Assembly: GCF_003667445.1 (NCBI RefSeq)
Contig: NZ_RCTF01000002.1
Coordinates: 124,001-188,000 of the forward strand
DNA from: Xanthobacter tagetidis
Lineage (GTDB): Bacteria; Pseudomonadota; Alphaproteobacteria; Rhizobiales; Xanthobacteraceae
Direction: 5' to 3'
Length of the DNA stretch: 64,000 nucleotides
The notes under the pieces are model-generated. The model was not told where the DNA came from. It was given only the letters and a program-made list of their open reading frames with translations, and did not search any database. The position numbers and the translations under genes were made by a program. Below, in pieces: positions 9,341-18,011 of this stretch (positions within the stretch are counted from its first letter, which is position 1; each line of letters opens with the position of its first letter).

Positions 9341-10591
9341 TTACCGCTTGCACTCGGGATTGGTCCGCGAGGGCAGGCCCACCGCCTTGAACTGCTCGGG
9401 GGTCAGGCCGAGCGTCTGGTTGACGTTGGGCACCACCTTCACGAACTTGTTGGTGAGGTCGCCGTTCGGCAGTTCCGCCACCTCGGTGATGAAGGTGTTG
9501 GCGATCGCCTGGCGGTTCTCGTCGAGCTTGATCTTGCCGTTCGGCGCGTCGAGCTCGAGCTTGGCCAGCTCCGCCCGCAGCTTGGCGCCGCCGTCGGAGA
9601 TGTCGCCGTTGACCTTCTCCATCCCCTGCTTCAGCGCGTTGAACGCGTTGTAGTAGTTGGTGGCGAACAGCGACGGGCTGGCGAAGCGCTTGTCCGCCGG
9701 GAAGGCGTCCTGGTAGGTCTTCACCCAGGCCTTCCAGCGCGGGTCGTCCCACGCGTCGGCGACGCCGCCGGACGAGGGGGTGCCCACCAGCAACTTCTTG
9801 GCGGCGCCGCGCGAGGACAGCACGGTCTGGTCCACCATGATGGAGCCGCCGATGAACTTCGCCTTGCCGCCGGTCTGGCTGTACTGGTTGAGGAAGTTCA
9901 CGGAATCGCCGCCGCCGAGGCCGAGCCACACGGCATCCACGTCGTCCGGGATGTTGGCGATCACCGAGCCGAAGTCCTTGGTGCCGAGCGGCACCCACTG
10001 GCGCTGGACGATCTCGCCGCCGGCCTTGCAGTAGCCCAGCACGAAGCCGAACACCTGCGTGTAGGGGAACGAGTAGTCCTCGCCGATGATGGCGATCTTC
10101 TTGTAGCCCTTGTCCTTGAAGACATACTCGCCGAGGCCGGCCATCCACATGGCGCCGTCGCTGTTGAAGCGGAAGAAGTTCGGCGAGGGATTGACGAAGG
10201 TGGTCTCGAGCGCGCCGGACGAGCCGTTGATCATCACGAGGTTCGGCACGGTCTTGCTGTAGTCGCGCATGGCGATGCCCTCGGACCCGGAGAGCGGGCC
10301 GATGATGAGCTGCACCTTGTCCTGCTCGACCAGCTTGCGGGCGGCGCGCAGCGCGGAATCCGGGCTCGCGTCCGTCGGGGCGACGATGATCTCGATTTCC
10401 TTGCCGGCGATCTTGTTACCGGCTTCCTTGGCGGCGATCTGCACGCCGCGGACGCCGTCTTCGCCGCCGGAGGTCAGCGCGCCCGAGAGCGTCGCCAACA
10501 CGCCAATCTTCAGTTTTTCCTGAGCCAGGCCCGGTCCGGCGGCCAAGCAATATCCGCACGCCAAAGCGGCGGCAAGGAGCGCCTTGCGCAT
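9341..10591 (-). CDS. LivJ-type ABC transporter substrate-binding protein
   Basis: A 416-residue periplasmic binding protein of the type 1 fold (Peripla_BP_6). A signal peptide ends near residue 24 (AGPGLAQ). The mature start KLKIGVLATLSGALTSGGED is the usual ligand-loop region, and IIGPLSGSEGIAM is the second lobe contact. It opens the transporter operon; the GGGAGGAATATGCT site precedes ATG 10591. Ligand unknown: the family takes amino acids, amides, urea, aromatic acids and more. Confidence 0.9.
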   Translation of the reverse strand: MRKALLAAALACGYCLAAGPGLAQEKLKIGVLATLSGALTSGGEDGVRGVQIAAKEAGNKIAGKEIEIIVAPTDASPDSALRAARKLVEQDKVQLIIGPLSGSEGIAMRDYSKTVPNLVMINGSSGALETTFVNPSPNFFRFNSDGAMWMAGLGEYVFKDKGYKKIAIIGEDYSFPYTQVFGFVLGYCKAGGEIVQRQWVPLGTKDFGSVIANIPDDVDAVWLGLGGGDSVNFLNQYSQTGGKAKFIGGSIMVDQTVLSSRGAAKKLLVGTPSSGGVADAWDDPRWKAWVKTYQDAFPADKRFASPSLFATNYYNAFNALKQGMEKVNGDISDGGAKLRAELAKLELDAPNGKIKLDENRQAIANTFITEVAELPNGDLTNKFVKVVPNVNQTLGLTPEQFKAVGLPSRTNPECKR

Positions 10592-10991
10592 AGCATATTC
10601 CTCCCTTTACGGCCGCGCCGATTGTTGTTCACGGCGGTGCCGGTGGCGGATTTCTTTGATCCGCCCTAGGGGAAAGCTAGCATAGGCCGATAGGCTGCCA
10701 AGATCGTCGGCATTGCCGAGGGTCTGCTTTTAAAACGGTTGGAATGGCGCAGATCGGCCCTTTCCGCGGCCGAAGGGCGGTCGCATCCGGTCGCGCTAGC
10801 ACATTGTTATTCATGGAATTTATCAAGATGCGGCTGTATCCCTCGCCGGGACTTACCACCGCGCGCAATTCCCATGGGGCAGCGAAAGCCTGTCGGCGCT
10901 CACCGTTACGTGAGCGCCGCATGCTCAAGCTCAAGGTTGGTCGAACCGTGCGGTTTCAGGACCTTGGCCCGGTCGGGACCCGGTGGTCAGG
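10592..10991. promoter_or_regulatory. 400-base intergenic region upstream of the Liv-type operon
   Basis: No convincing gene. It should hold the promoter of the minus-strand transporter operon; TTGGCA with a 16-base gap to TAGCTT (minus strand, around 10675-10705) is a weak candidate. A short possible frame at 10677-10934 (minus) lacks a ribosome site and family resemblance. A 9-base stem-loop lies at 10895-10918. Confidence 0.4.
10895..10918 (-). terminator. Stem-loop downstream of the Dabb gene
   Basis: A perfect 9-base stem (GGCGCTCAC / GTGAGCGCC) with a 6-base loop, about 74 bases after the last gene of the minus-strand NitT/TauT operon. It lacks a clear T-tract, so termination is plausible but unproven. 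Confidence 0.45.
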
Positions 10992-11318
10992 TCAGGAGGG
11001 GTGGAACTGCACCACCACGCGCTCGGCGAAGATCGGCGTGCAGAATTCCTCGAAGAAGGCCTGATGCTCCGGTGATTCCGCATATTTCAGGTAGCCGTCG
11101 GCGTCGTCGAACTCCAGCACCAGGCCGACATCGTAATTGGGCCGGAAGTTGTGGCGCTTGACGTGGGATTCCCCGCCCGCGCCCTCATTGGCGCCGATGT
11201 ACCAGTTCTTGATCACCGGGAGGCTGGTGGCGAGCTTCGGGAAGTTGGCGAAATAGCGCTCCACCGCCTTGGGGTCGGCGTCGGGCTTGAACTTCAGGAT
11301 GGCCATGTGGCGGAACAT
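10992..11318 (-). CDS. Dabb (stress-responsive alpha/beta barrel) family protein
   Basis: A 108-residue protein beginning FRHMAILKFKPDA, the usual first strand of the Dabb/ferredoxin-like fold, with the LEFDDADGYLKYAESPEHQAF motif near the end. The family includes small dimeric catabolic enzymes and accessory proteins, often in aromatic or lactone degradation operons. It is last in an operon with an amidohydrolase 22 bases upstream, suggesting a role on the same substrate. Confidence 0.8.
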   Translation of the reverse strand: MFRHMAILKFKPDADPKAVERYFANFPKLATSLPVIKNWYIGANEGAGGESHVKRHNFRPNYDVGLVLEFDDADGYLKYAESPEHQAFFEEFCTPIFAERVVVQFHPS

Positions 11319-11340
11319 CGTTTTCTCCGGTTTCTGAGGG

Positions 11341-12189
11341 TCAGGAAAGAGCGGGAAGGCGGAAGATGCGCCGGCAGGTCCCGCCCATGACGGCGGGGAC
11401 CGCGGCGGGATCGAAGCGGGCGACGATATCGGCGATGCCGGACCAGATCTCGCCGTACGACCCGCCGAGAAGGCTCACCGGCCAGTTGCTCGCCGCCATC
11501 ACGCGCGCGGGGCCGAAGCGGGCAAGCACATGCTCCGCGAAGGGCCGCACGTCGTCGGTTCGCCAGCGCCAGGCCAGCACCACGTCGAGCCCCACCGAGA
11601 GCTTGATGGCGACGTTGGGCAGTGCCGCCGCCCGGTCGATCATGGCGCGCCAGGCGGCTTCATCGCCACCGCCGACCGGCGGACGGGCGAGATGGTCCAG
11701 CACCACGGGCATGTTCGGGTAGCGCTCGGCGGTGGAGAGCACGGCCGCAAACCGCTCCGCATCGTTCGGCACCGCGTCGAACACGAGGCCCGCCGCGGCG
11801 ACGAGACCCACGGCCTCCTGCACTTCGGGCGCCAGGAGCCAATGGGGATCGGGCTCGAAATTGATCAGATGGCGCATGCCCACCAGCTTGGGACGGTGGG
11901 CAAGGCGCGCGAGCGTCCGGCCGGTGGCCTCGGGATCGCGCAGCGGCAGCCATCCGACCACGCCGACGATCCAGGGCGTTGCGTCCGCAAGGTCGAGATA
12001 CTCGTCGGTCTCGTCGCCGTTGTTGAGCGATTGCATGAGCACGGTGCCGTCGACCCCCGCCGCGGCCATGGCGCCGGCGAGATCGTCCGGGGTGTAGTCG
12101 GTATCAAGCGTCGCGCGGGCCGCGGGCGGCCAGGAATGGGGCCGGCGGTCCATCCACCAGAAGTGCTGATGGGCGTCGATGGTACTCAT
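11341..12189 (-). CDS. Amidohydrolase family protein (COG3618, lactone hydrolase type)
   Basis: A 282-residue amidohydrolase. The N-terminal metal motif is DAHQHFWW (H7, H9), followed by GVVGWLPLRD and VGMRHLINFEPD (the KLVGxRH motif of this family), and LDHLARPP. Relatives hydrolyse sugar lactones, 2-pyrone-4,6-dicarboxylate or sulfomuconolactone. Its ATG overlaps the MFS stop (ATGA at 12186-12189). Together with the NitT/TauT importer it suggests uptake and hydrolysis of a lactone or cyclic acid; the substrate is inferred only in class. Confidence 0.82.
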   Translation of the reverse strand: MSTIDAHQHFWWMDRRPHSWPPAARATLDTDYTPDDLAGAMAAAGVDGTVLMQSLNNGDETDEYLDLADATPWIVGVVGWLPLRDPEATGRTLARLAHRPKLVGMRHLINFEPDPHWLLAPEVQEAVGLVAAAGLVFDAVPNDAERFAAVLSTAERYPNMPVVLDHLARPPVGGGDEAAWRAMIDRAAALPNVAIKLSVGLDVVLAWRWRTDDVRPFAEHVLARFGPARVMAASNWPVSLLGGSYGEIWSGIADIVARFDPAAVPAVMGGTCRRIFRLPALS

Positions 12190-13379
12190 GCGGGTCCTGC
12201 CTCCGGGCAGCGGGGTAAGTCACGGTCGAGAAGGCGGTGCCCGACGAGCGCGCAGGCTGCCGCCGCGAGCGCCATGGCCGCTGCCGTCAGCCAGGCGGCG
12301 CCGAACGAGGCGTGGGCGACCACGAGGCCGAACACGAGCGGGCCGAAGATGGCGCCGGCGAACACGCCCGCCTGGGTAATGCCGGTGGCGGCGCCCGCCG
12401 AACGGGAATTGGCGCGCACCACCGCGAGCAGCGACAGGCCGGACCAGCCCCAGCCGAGGCCGAAGCCGAGCGCGGTGCCGACCATCGCCGGCACCAGCCC
12501 GTTGCCGAGCGCAAGCAGGGCATAGCCGGCCGCCCCGCCCACAAACAAGAGCGCCACCACGGGCAGCGGCGCGAACGGCCGGCGATCCACCCAGAAGCCG
12601 AAGGCGAGGCGGGTCGCCACGGACACCACGCTGCCGAGCGCGACCACCAGCCCGCCGACGGCCGCCGAATGACCGTCCGCCGTCACGGAGGGCACTAGGA
12701 AGGTTGCCATCGCGTTGGCGCTGCCCGCGCCGAGCCCGGACATGGCCCCAAGCACCAGCAGGGTTGCCAGCGACGAGCCTTCGCGCCGCTTGTGACGCAC
12801 GGGGCCGCCGGTACCCCTCGCCGGCGCGCCGCGCGGGAGGATCGCGACCAGGCCGAGCGCCGCCGCGCAGCCGATGCCGAAGGCGAAGCGCCAGCCGAGC
12901 GTGAGGCCCACGGCCGGCACGGCGAACCCCGCCGCGAGCGTGGCGATGGGGATGGACGACTGCTTGATGCCGAAGCCCAGCCCCTGCCAGCGGAAGCGCG
13001 CGACGGCGAGGTTCGTGGACGGCTGGATCCAGCCGTTGGCGAGGCCCGCCACCACCAGCCAGGCGGAGAGCGAAATCGCCGAAGTCGCGAACAGGGCGAT
13101 GCCGCCCGACGCCAGGACCGTGATCATCAGCCCCGAACGGGTGGCGCGCCAGGTGCCGAGCGTGTCGGCGAGCGGGCCGAGCAGCGCCGAGCCGATGGCG
13201 GACGCGGCATAGAAGATGCCGGCGGCGGCGCCGAGGCCTACCGCGTCCATGCCCAGTTCGGGCAAGGCGAGGGGTGCCAGAGCGCCCGTGAGGAACACCG
13301 GCAGCGCGCCGAGCGTCTGCGCCGCCACCGCGAGCGCGAGCGCGCGGCCCGGCCGTTCCTCGTCCTCAGCGCTGCTCAC
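12186..13379 (-). CDS. MFS transporter
   Basis: A 397-residue permease with about 12 hydrophobic helices. The loop after helix 2 reads LLGPLADTLGTWRATR, an MFS motif-A variant. It starts at GTG 13379, overlapping the small membrane protein stop as GTGA. Having both an ABC importer and an MFS permease in one operon suggests either a second uptake route or product export. Confidence 0.85.
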   Translation of the reverse strand: MSSAEDEERPGRALALAVAAQTLGALPVFLTGALAPLALPELGMDAVGLGAAAGIFYAASAIGSALLGPLADTLGTWRATRSGLMITVLASGGIALFATSAISLSAWLVVAGLANGWIQPSTNLAVARFRWQGLGFGIKQSSIPIATLAAGFAVPAVGLTLGWRFAFGIGCAAALGLVAILPRGAPARGTGGPVRHKRREGSSLATLLVLGAMSGLGAGSANAMATFLVPSVTADGHSAAVGGLVVALGSVVSVATRLAFGFWVDRRPFAPLPVVALLFVGGAAGYALLALGNGLVPAMVGTALGFGLGWGWSGLSLLAVVRANSRSAGAATGITQAGVFAGAIFGPLVFGLVVAHASFGAAWLTAAAMALAAAACALVGHRLLDRDLPRCPEAGPA

Positions 13380-13738
13380 CTCAGCGGCTCCACCTTGTCG
13401 ATCCAGGGCAGGCTGGCGAGGCCGACAAGCTGATCCTGCGAGACCTGCCTGAGGCGGATGCGCTTCAGGGAGCCGTCGCGGCCGGAGAACATGCCGTAGG
13501 TGGCGAGGCGCTCGTTGTGGAAGCGCTCGGGCTCGAAGCCCACCACCGCCACCACGTCCACCAGTCCCGCGCGCGGCACCTTGGGGTCGATGCGGCTCTC
13601 CCGCGTGAGGAAGCCAACAGCCTGCTGGCCCCAGAGCGTGCCGGCGACGATGGCGATGCCCAAAGCGAGCTTGAGCAGGTCCGGATTGAGGCCGCGGCGG
13701 CCGGATCCGACGGCGGCGGGGGAAGGGGTGTCGGCCAT
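13376..13738 (-). CDS. Small single-pass membrane protein of unknown function in ABC operon
   Basis: A 120-residue product that I do not recognise. Residues about 20-44 (LLKLALGIAIVAGTLWGQQA) form one membrane segment; the remaining 75 residues are soluble and probably periplasmic, with a YGMFSGRDGS turn. The ATG 13738 lies 2 bases after the permease stop and its stop overlaps the MFS start, so it is a genuine cotranslated gene. It could be an accessory subunit of the two-permease importer; this is inference from position. Confidence 0.75.
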   Translation of the reverse strand: MADTPSPAAVGSGRRGLNPDLLKLALGIAIVAGTLWGQQAVGFLTRESRIDPKVPRAGLVDVVAVVGFEPERFHNERLATYGMFSGRDGSLKRIRLRQVSQDQLVGLASLPWIDKVEPLR

Positions 13739-13740
13739 GG

Positions 13741-14544
13741 CTAGATCCCCCGGCTCGGCGTGACGAGGCCCCACCGCTCGATGGTGTGCTTCTCGATCGG
13801 CGCCAGCAGATAGCGGTCCATCAGCACGCCCAGCAGGCCGATCACCAGGCAGCCGGCGATGATGATGTCGGCGCGGTGGAACTCCGCGGCGCGGAAGATC
13901 ATCTGGCCGAGGCCCACCGTCGCCCCCACCAGCTCGGCGGCGATCAGCGCGCGCCAGCCGAAGCCGAGCCCGGAGCGGATGCCGGAGAGGATGTAGGGCA
14001 GGGCGCCGGGCAGCGTCACGTTGAGGATGATGTGGAGCCGGCTGCCGCCCAGCGTCTCCACGCTTTGCTCCAGCACCGGTGGAACGAGGCGCACGCCCAG
14101 CACGGTGTTCTGGAAGACGAGGAAGAACACCGTGTTCCAGATCAGGAACACCACCAGCGCCGTGCCGATGCCGAGCCACCCGATCATCAGCGGCAGCCAG
14201 ACGATGCCGGAAATGGCGTTGAAGAACACCACCAGCGGGTTGAGGAAGTCGGCGGCGCGCCGGTTGAGGCCGACAAGGAAGCCGCCGACGACGCCGGTGA
14301 CGACACCCACGGTGGTGCCGAGCAGGAGGCGGCCGAGGCTCGCCAGGGTGTTCTGGAGCAGCTCGCCGTCCGCCGCCAGTTGCCACAGCGCCTCGGTGAC
14401 GGCCCAGGCGGGCGGCAGCGTGCCCACCGGCGGGCGGGCGATGAGCCAGTAGATGCTCCAGCCGGCGATGAGCGCCACGAAGGGCAGCGCCGGCAGCAGC
14501 TTCCAGGTGAGAGTGTCGGTGCGGACGGGCTTGGCATCGCTCAT
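13741..14544 (-). CDS. NitT/TauT-type ABC transporter permease (second copy)
   Basis: A 267-residue BPD_transp_1 permease with about six helices. The EAA-loop region is GGSRLHIILNVTLPGALPYI, as in SsuC/TauC. ATG 14544 overlaps the first permease stop (ATGA). Two different permeases with one ATPase implies a heterodimeric pore. Confidence 0.9.
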   Translation of the reverse strand: MSDAKPVRTDTLTWKLLPALPFVALIAGWSIYWLIARPPVGTLPPAWAVTEALWQLAADGELLQNTLASLGRLLLGTTVGVVTGVVGGFLVGLNRRAADFLNPLVVFFNAISGIVWLPLMIGWLGIGTALVVFLIWNTVFFLVFQNTVLGVRLVPPVLEQSVETLGGSRLHIILNVTLPGALPYILSGIRSGLGFGWRALIAAELVGATVGLGQMIFRAAEFHRADIIIAGCLVIGLLGVLMDRYLLAPIEKHTIERWGLVTPSRGI

Positions 14545-15374
14545 TTGCGCAGCACTCCCCAGCGGGCGACGGTAAGGTTCTCGATCGGCTGCACGATCAG
14601 GCGGTCCACCACCACGTAGAGGACGCCGATGGCGATCATGCCGCAGATGATGCGGTCGATCTGGCCGAAGGTGCGGGCGCCGAAGATCAGGTCGCCGAGC
14701 CCGCCCTGGCGGATCAGCATCTCGGCGGCGATCAGCGCGCGCCAGCCATAGCCCATGCCGAGCCGCAGGCCGACGACGATGCTCGGCAGCGCGCCGGGCA
14801 GATAGACGTCCTTCACGACCCGGAACGTGCCGGCCCCGAGCGAGCGCAAGGCGAGCGCATAGCTGGGGGGGATCGCGCGCACGCCCAGCATGGTGTTGAA
14901 GATGACCGGGACGACGAGCGTGTAGACCACGATCACCTGCACCGTGGTGTCGGTGAAGCCGAACCAGATGATGGCGAGCGGCAGCCAGGAGATGCCCGAC
15001 ACGCCCTGGAAGAAGCGCAGGAACAGCCCCAGCGCCCGCGCGACATAGGCATTGGAGCCGATGGCGAAGCCGAGCGGGATGCCCACCACCGCCGACACCA
15101 CCACGGCGACGCCGATCTGGTAGAGGCTGGTGGCGGCATAGTCGGCCAGCACGCCGCGGGAGAGCAGGTTCCAGAAGGTGACGAGCACCTGGTAGGGTGA
15201 GACCAGAATTCGGTCCGGCAGGTCGAAGCCGGCCTTGATCGCCCACCACAGCGCCACCACGGCGGCGAACGGGGCAAGGAATTTGCCCGCGCCGAGCAGG
15301 CCGGATGCCAGGGGCGAGGGCCGCCGGGGCGGCGCGCCGGCGGCGGCGGGCGCCGAGACGGCTGTCATGGTCAT
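14541..15374 (-). CDS. NitT/TauT-type ABC transporter permease (first copy)
   Basis: A 277-residue SsuC/TauC-like permease. The EAA loop is SLGAGTFRVVKDVYLPGALP, followed by GMGYGWRALIAAEML. It starts at ATG 15374, overlapping the ATPase stop by 4 bases. The two permeases are paralogous along their length and each carries its own EAA loop. Confidence 0.9.
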   Translation of the reverse strand: MTMTAVSAPAAAGAPPRRPSPLASGLLGAGKFLAPFAAVVALWWAIKAGFDLPDRILVSPYQVLVTFWNLLSRGVLADYAATSLYQIGVAVVVSAVVGIPLGFAIGSNAYVARALGLFLRFFQGVSGISWLPLAIIWFGFTDTTVQVIVVYTLVVPVIFNTMLGVRAIPPSYALALRSLGAGTFRVVKDVYLPGALPSIVVGLRLGMGYGWRALIAAEMLIRQGGLGDLIFGARTFGQIDRIICGMIAIGVLYVVVDRLIVQPIENLTVARWGVLRK

Positions 15375-16207
15375 GACGCCTCCTTGAGCGGGTCGGGGGT
15401 TTCGCCGGGGCGCGCGGCGCCGTCCATGCGCTCGTCGCGCACGAGGCGCAGCACCTGCTCGCAGATGGCCTGCATCTCGGGGTCGGTGGTGAAGCTCTCC
15501 CAGTCGCGCCCGCCGGCCTTGCGGCGCGGCACCTCGATGCTGGCCTTGATGCGGCCGGGCCGCTTGCTCATCACCAGCACCCGGTCGGCGAGGAACACCG
15601 CCTCGTCCACCGAGTGGGTGATGAAGAACACGGTCTTGCGGGTGCTGAAGGTGAGGCTCGCCAGTTCCTCCTGAAGCGTCAGGCGCGTCATCGCGTCCAC
15701 CGCAGCGAACGGCTCGTCCATCAGGATGATGTCCGGGTCGGCGGCCCAGGTGCGCGCCACCGCCACGCGCTGGCGCATGCCGCCGGACAGTTCGTGCGGA
15801 TAGCGGTCCTCGAAGCCCTTCAGGCCGGTGAGCGCGACGAGGCGCGCGACCGTGCGCTCGCGCTCCGCCTTCGGCACGCCGGCGATCTCCAGGCCGTGGC
15901 CGATGTTCCGCCGCACCGTGCGCCAGGGCAGGATGGCGAGTTCCTGGAACACCACGCCGCGGTCGCGGCCGGGGCCGGTGACGGTCTTGCCGTCGCAGAC
16001 GATCCGCCCGCGCGTCGGCGTGATGAAGCCGGCGATGGCCTTGAGCAGGGTGGTCTTGCCGCAGCCCGACGGCCCCACCAGCGTGACGAACTCTGCGGCG
16101 GGGATCTTCAGGTCGATCAGTCCCGTCGCCTGGACGGGACCGTCCGCGGTCTCGAAGAAGTGCTGGAAGCCCTCGACGATGATCTTGTCCGGGGAGGTCG
16201 CGTCCAT
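15371..16207 (-). CDS. NitT/TauT-type ABC transporter ATP-binding protein
   Basis: A 278-residue ATPase of the SsuB/TauB/NrtD group: Walker A GPSGCGKTT, Q-loop FQELAILPWRTV, signature LSGGMRQRVAVA, Walker B ILMDEPFAAVDAMTR and the ITHSVDEAVFLADRV block. It energises the two downstream permeases. Substrates of this group include nitrate, taurine, sulfonates, phthalates and pyrimidine precursors. Confidence 0.92.
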   Translation of the reverse strand: MDATSPDKIIVEGFQHFFETADGPVQATGLIDLKIPAAEFVTLVGPSGCGKTTLLKAIAGFITPTRGRIVCDGKTVTGPGRDRGVVFQELAILPWRTVRRNIGHGLEIAGVPKAERERTVARLVALTGLKGFEDRYPHELSGGMRQRVAVARTWAADPDIILMDEPFAAVDAMTRLTLQEELASLTFSTRKTVFFITHSVDEAVFLADRVLVMSKRPGRIKASIEVPRRKAGGRDWESFTTDPEMQAICEQVLRLVRDERMDGAARPGETPDPLKEAS

Positions 16208-16217
16208 GGCGGCGGCC

Positions 16218-16676
16218 TCACGCAGGTTCTTTGGCGGGCAGGCGGCGGGTGCCGTCCTCGGTCAACCACACCGTCTCCGCCGCATCGGTGCTGGGCACGC
16301 CGATGTAGCAGAAGATGAGCGAGGCCTCCTCGGTCTGCGAGGCATTGGCGATGACGTGGATGGCGCCCGCCGGCACATAGGCGAAGTCGCCGCCCTCCAG
16401 GATCACTTCCTTGCGGTCGGAGGCGTCCGAGCGCGCGTACCACAGCTTGATCTTGCCGTAGAGGATGTACCAGACCACGTCGTTTGAGGCGTGGTAGTGG
16501 GTCGGGTTCGGCCCGGCGCCGGGCACGAGGATGGTCCGGCCCATCGTGGCGTTGGGGCTATCGACGGTCTTGTCGGAGATGCCGAAGCCGATGCGCAGCG
16601 GCGGCTCGTAGGTGGTGTCGGTGCCGATCTTGCTCTGGCGCACGACCGTGACCTGCTGCTTGTCGAAGGGAACCAT
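16218..16676 (-). CDS. Cupin domain protein
   Basis: A 152-residue single cupin. Motif 1 is NPTHYHASNDVVWYILYGKI and motif 2 is GDFAYVPAGAIHVIAN, giving a probable His-rich metal site. It sits between binding protein and ATPase, so it is probably an enzyme or binding protein for the imported compound. No closer family name can be given from the sequence alone. Confidence 0.85.
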   Translation of the reverse strand: MVPFDKQQVTVVRQSKIGTDTTYEPPLRIGFGISDKTVDSPNATMGRTILVPGAGPNPTHYHASNDVVWYILYGKIKLWYARSDASDRKEVILEGGDFAYVPAGAIHVIANASQTEEASLIFCYIGVPSTDAAETVWLTEDGTRRLPAKEPA

Positions 16677-16712
16677 GGTGACGCTCCTGGATGCTCGTTC
16701 GTTCGAGGGGGA

Positions 16713-17792
16713 TTACTTCAGCGCGCCCTTGCAGTCGGAAAGCTTTTCCGGCAGCGGCGGCAGATCGGCGAAGAACTGGGGATTTTCCTTCTCCACCTTC
16801 TTGAGGATGGAGGTTTCCGCGAAGTCGTTCGCCGAGGTGAAGGCGTTGGTCTTGATGAGACCCTTCGTCACCATCTCGTTGCCGGTCTTCAGCAGGCCGT
16901 CCTCGGTGCACAGCGAGATGCGCGGGTCCCACGCCATGTGCTTGATGCCCTCGGCCGCATCGGCGAGGTTGAGGCCGTCGAGATGGTAGGTGGCGATCTT
17001 CGCCGCCTCCCCGGGGTTCTTGCGCACGAACTGGGTGGCCTCGGCGAGGCCGAGCGCAAAGGTCTCCAGCAGCGCCTTGTTCTCCGCGATGTACTTCTCG
17101 TTGGCGAGCACGCCGATCACGTCGGCAACGAGGCCGGGCGCGCCGCGGCTCACCACGACCGCGTTGGGGCCGAGCTCGCGCACGCTCTGCGAGAGATAGG
17201 GCTCCCACGGCACGGTGGCGTCGACCACGCCCTGCGAGAGCGAGATGGGCATGTCCGGCACCGGCACATTGACCACCTGGAGCTGCTTGATGTCGACGCC
17301 GCCTCCGGCGAGGAACTCGCGCAGATAGACCTCCTGCGTCGAGCCGGCGAGGCTGCCCACCTTCTTGCCCACGAACGACTTCGGGTCCTTGGTGATGCCC
17401 CGGTCGGCGCGGCCGACGATGCCGCGTCCGCCCGCCACCGCGATGAAGGCGGCGTCGTTGTAATAGGGGATCACGCCCTTGATCATGTTGCCGCTGGCGC
17501 GGGCGCTGGCTGTGGTGGTGCCCATGTTGGCGCCGCCGAGCTGCGCCTCGCCGGCATTGAGCGCCTGGGTGATCTCGCGCCCGCTCGCCACCAGCTTCAG
17601 GCGCACATTGAGGCCGCGCTTGGCCCAGTAGCCGTTTTCCACGGCGACGAAGGCGGGCACGCTGAACAGATTGTTGCCGAGGACGAACACCACCTCCTTC
17701 GCCTTCTGCTGCTGGGCGAGGGCAGCGGGAGCGGCGAACGCGACGGCGACCGCGGATGCGAGGGCGCAAGCCCACCTCGTGGCGTGCTTCAT
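16713..17792 (-). CDS. NitT/TauT-type ABC transporter substrate-binding protein
   Basis: A 359-residue periplasmic protein. The signal peptide ends at about residue 27 (APAALAQ). The mature start has the NMT1/SsuA pattern (FSVPAFVAVENGYWAKRGLNV, then NAGEAQLGGANMGTTTA). It is the first full-size gene of the operon, led by GGGAGGAGTTC before ATG 17792. The ligand is unknown; downstream amidohydrolase and cupin argue for an organic acid or lactone precursor rather than nitrate. Confidence 0.9.
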   Translation of the reverse strand: MKHATRWACALASAVAVAFAAPAALAQQQKAKEVVFVLGNNLFSVPAFVAVENGYWAKRGLNVRLKLVASGREITQALNAGEAQLGGANMGTTTASARASGNMIKGVIPYYNDAAFIAVAGGRGIVGRADRGITKDPKSFVGKKVGSLAGSTQEVYLREFLAGGGVDIKQLQVVNVPVPDMPISLSQGVVDATVPWEPYLSQSVRELGPNAVVVSRGAPGLVADVIGVLANEKYIAENKALLETFALGLAEATQFVRKNPGEAAKIATYHLDGLNLADAAEGIKHMAWDPRISLCTEDGLLKTGNEMVTKGLIKTNAFTSANDFAETSILKKVEKENPQFFADLPPLPEKLSDCKGALK

Positions 17793-17839
17793 GAACTCCT
17801 CCCTGTGTTGCGGCCGCGTTTCTTCTTGGTGGGCCTCAT
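17789..17839 (-). CDS. Possible 16-residue upstream micro-ORF overlapping binding-protein start
   Basis: ATG 17839 opens a 16-codon, Lys/Arg-rich frame (MRPTKKKRGRNTGRSS) whose TGA overlaps the ATG of the binding-protein gene (ATGA). Its own ribosome site is weak. It is the third of three tiny frames in this leader and could couple translation into the binding-protein gene. Confidence 0.25.
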   Translation of the reverse strand: MRPTKKKRGRNTGRSS

Positions 17840-17888
17840 GGCCCCCGTCGCGGCTCGGAAAATCTGCCCGTGCGGGCCGAAGGCTGCG

Positions 17889-18011
17889 TCAGCTCATCGG
17901 CCCTCCCAGCGGGACCGCCTGCCTGGCCAGGAAGGCCTCCACGCCGATGCGAAATTTGCGGTTGCCGCCTCGCGGCAGAAGGCGTCCGGCGACGCAGGCG
18001 GCGGCTGTCAT
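17889..18011 (-). CDS. Possible 40-residue small ORF in the operon leader
   Basis: The ATG at 18011 follows GGGAGGACAGGCC, a strong ribosome site, and overlaps the stop of the preceding 20-codon frame (ATGA). The end of the product (FRIGVEAFLARQAVPLGG) loosely resembles a crotonase C-terminus, so a pseudogene remnant is possible. I do not recognise it otherwise. Confidence 0.35.
   Translation of the reverse strand: MTAAACVAGRLLPRGGNRKFRIGVEAFLARQAVPLGGPMS

Noticed and set aside
10677..10934. 85-codon minus-strand frame in the regulatory region
   Set aside because: No ribosome site, no recognisable domain, and composition unlike neighbouring proteins.
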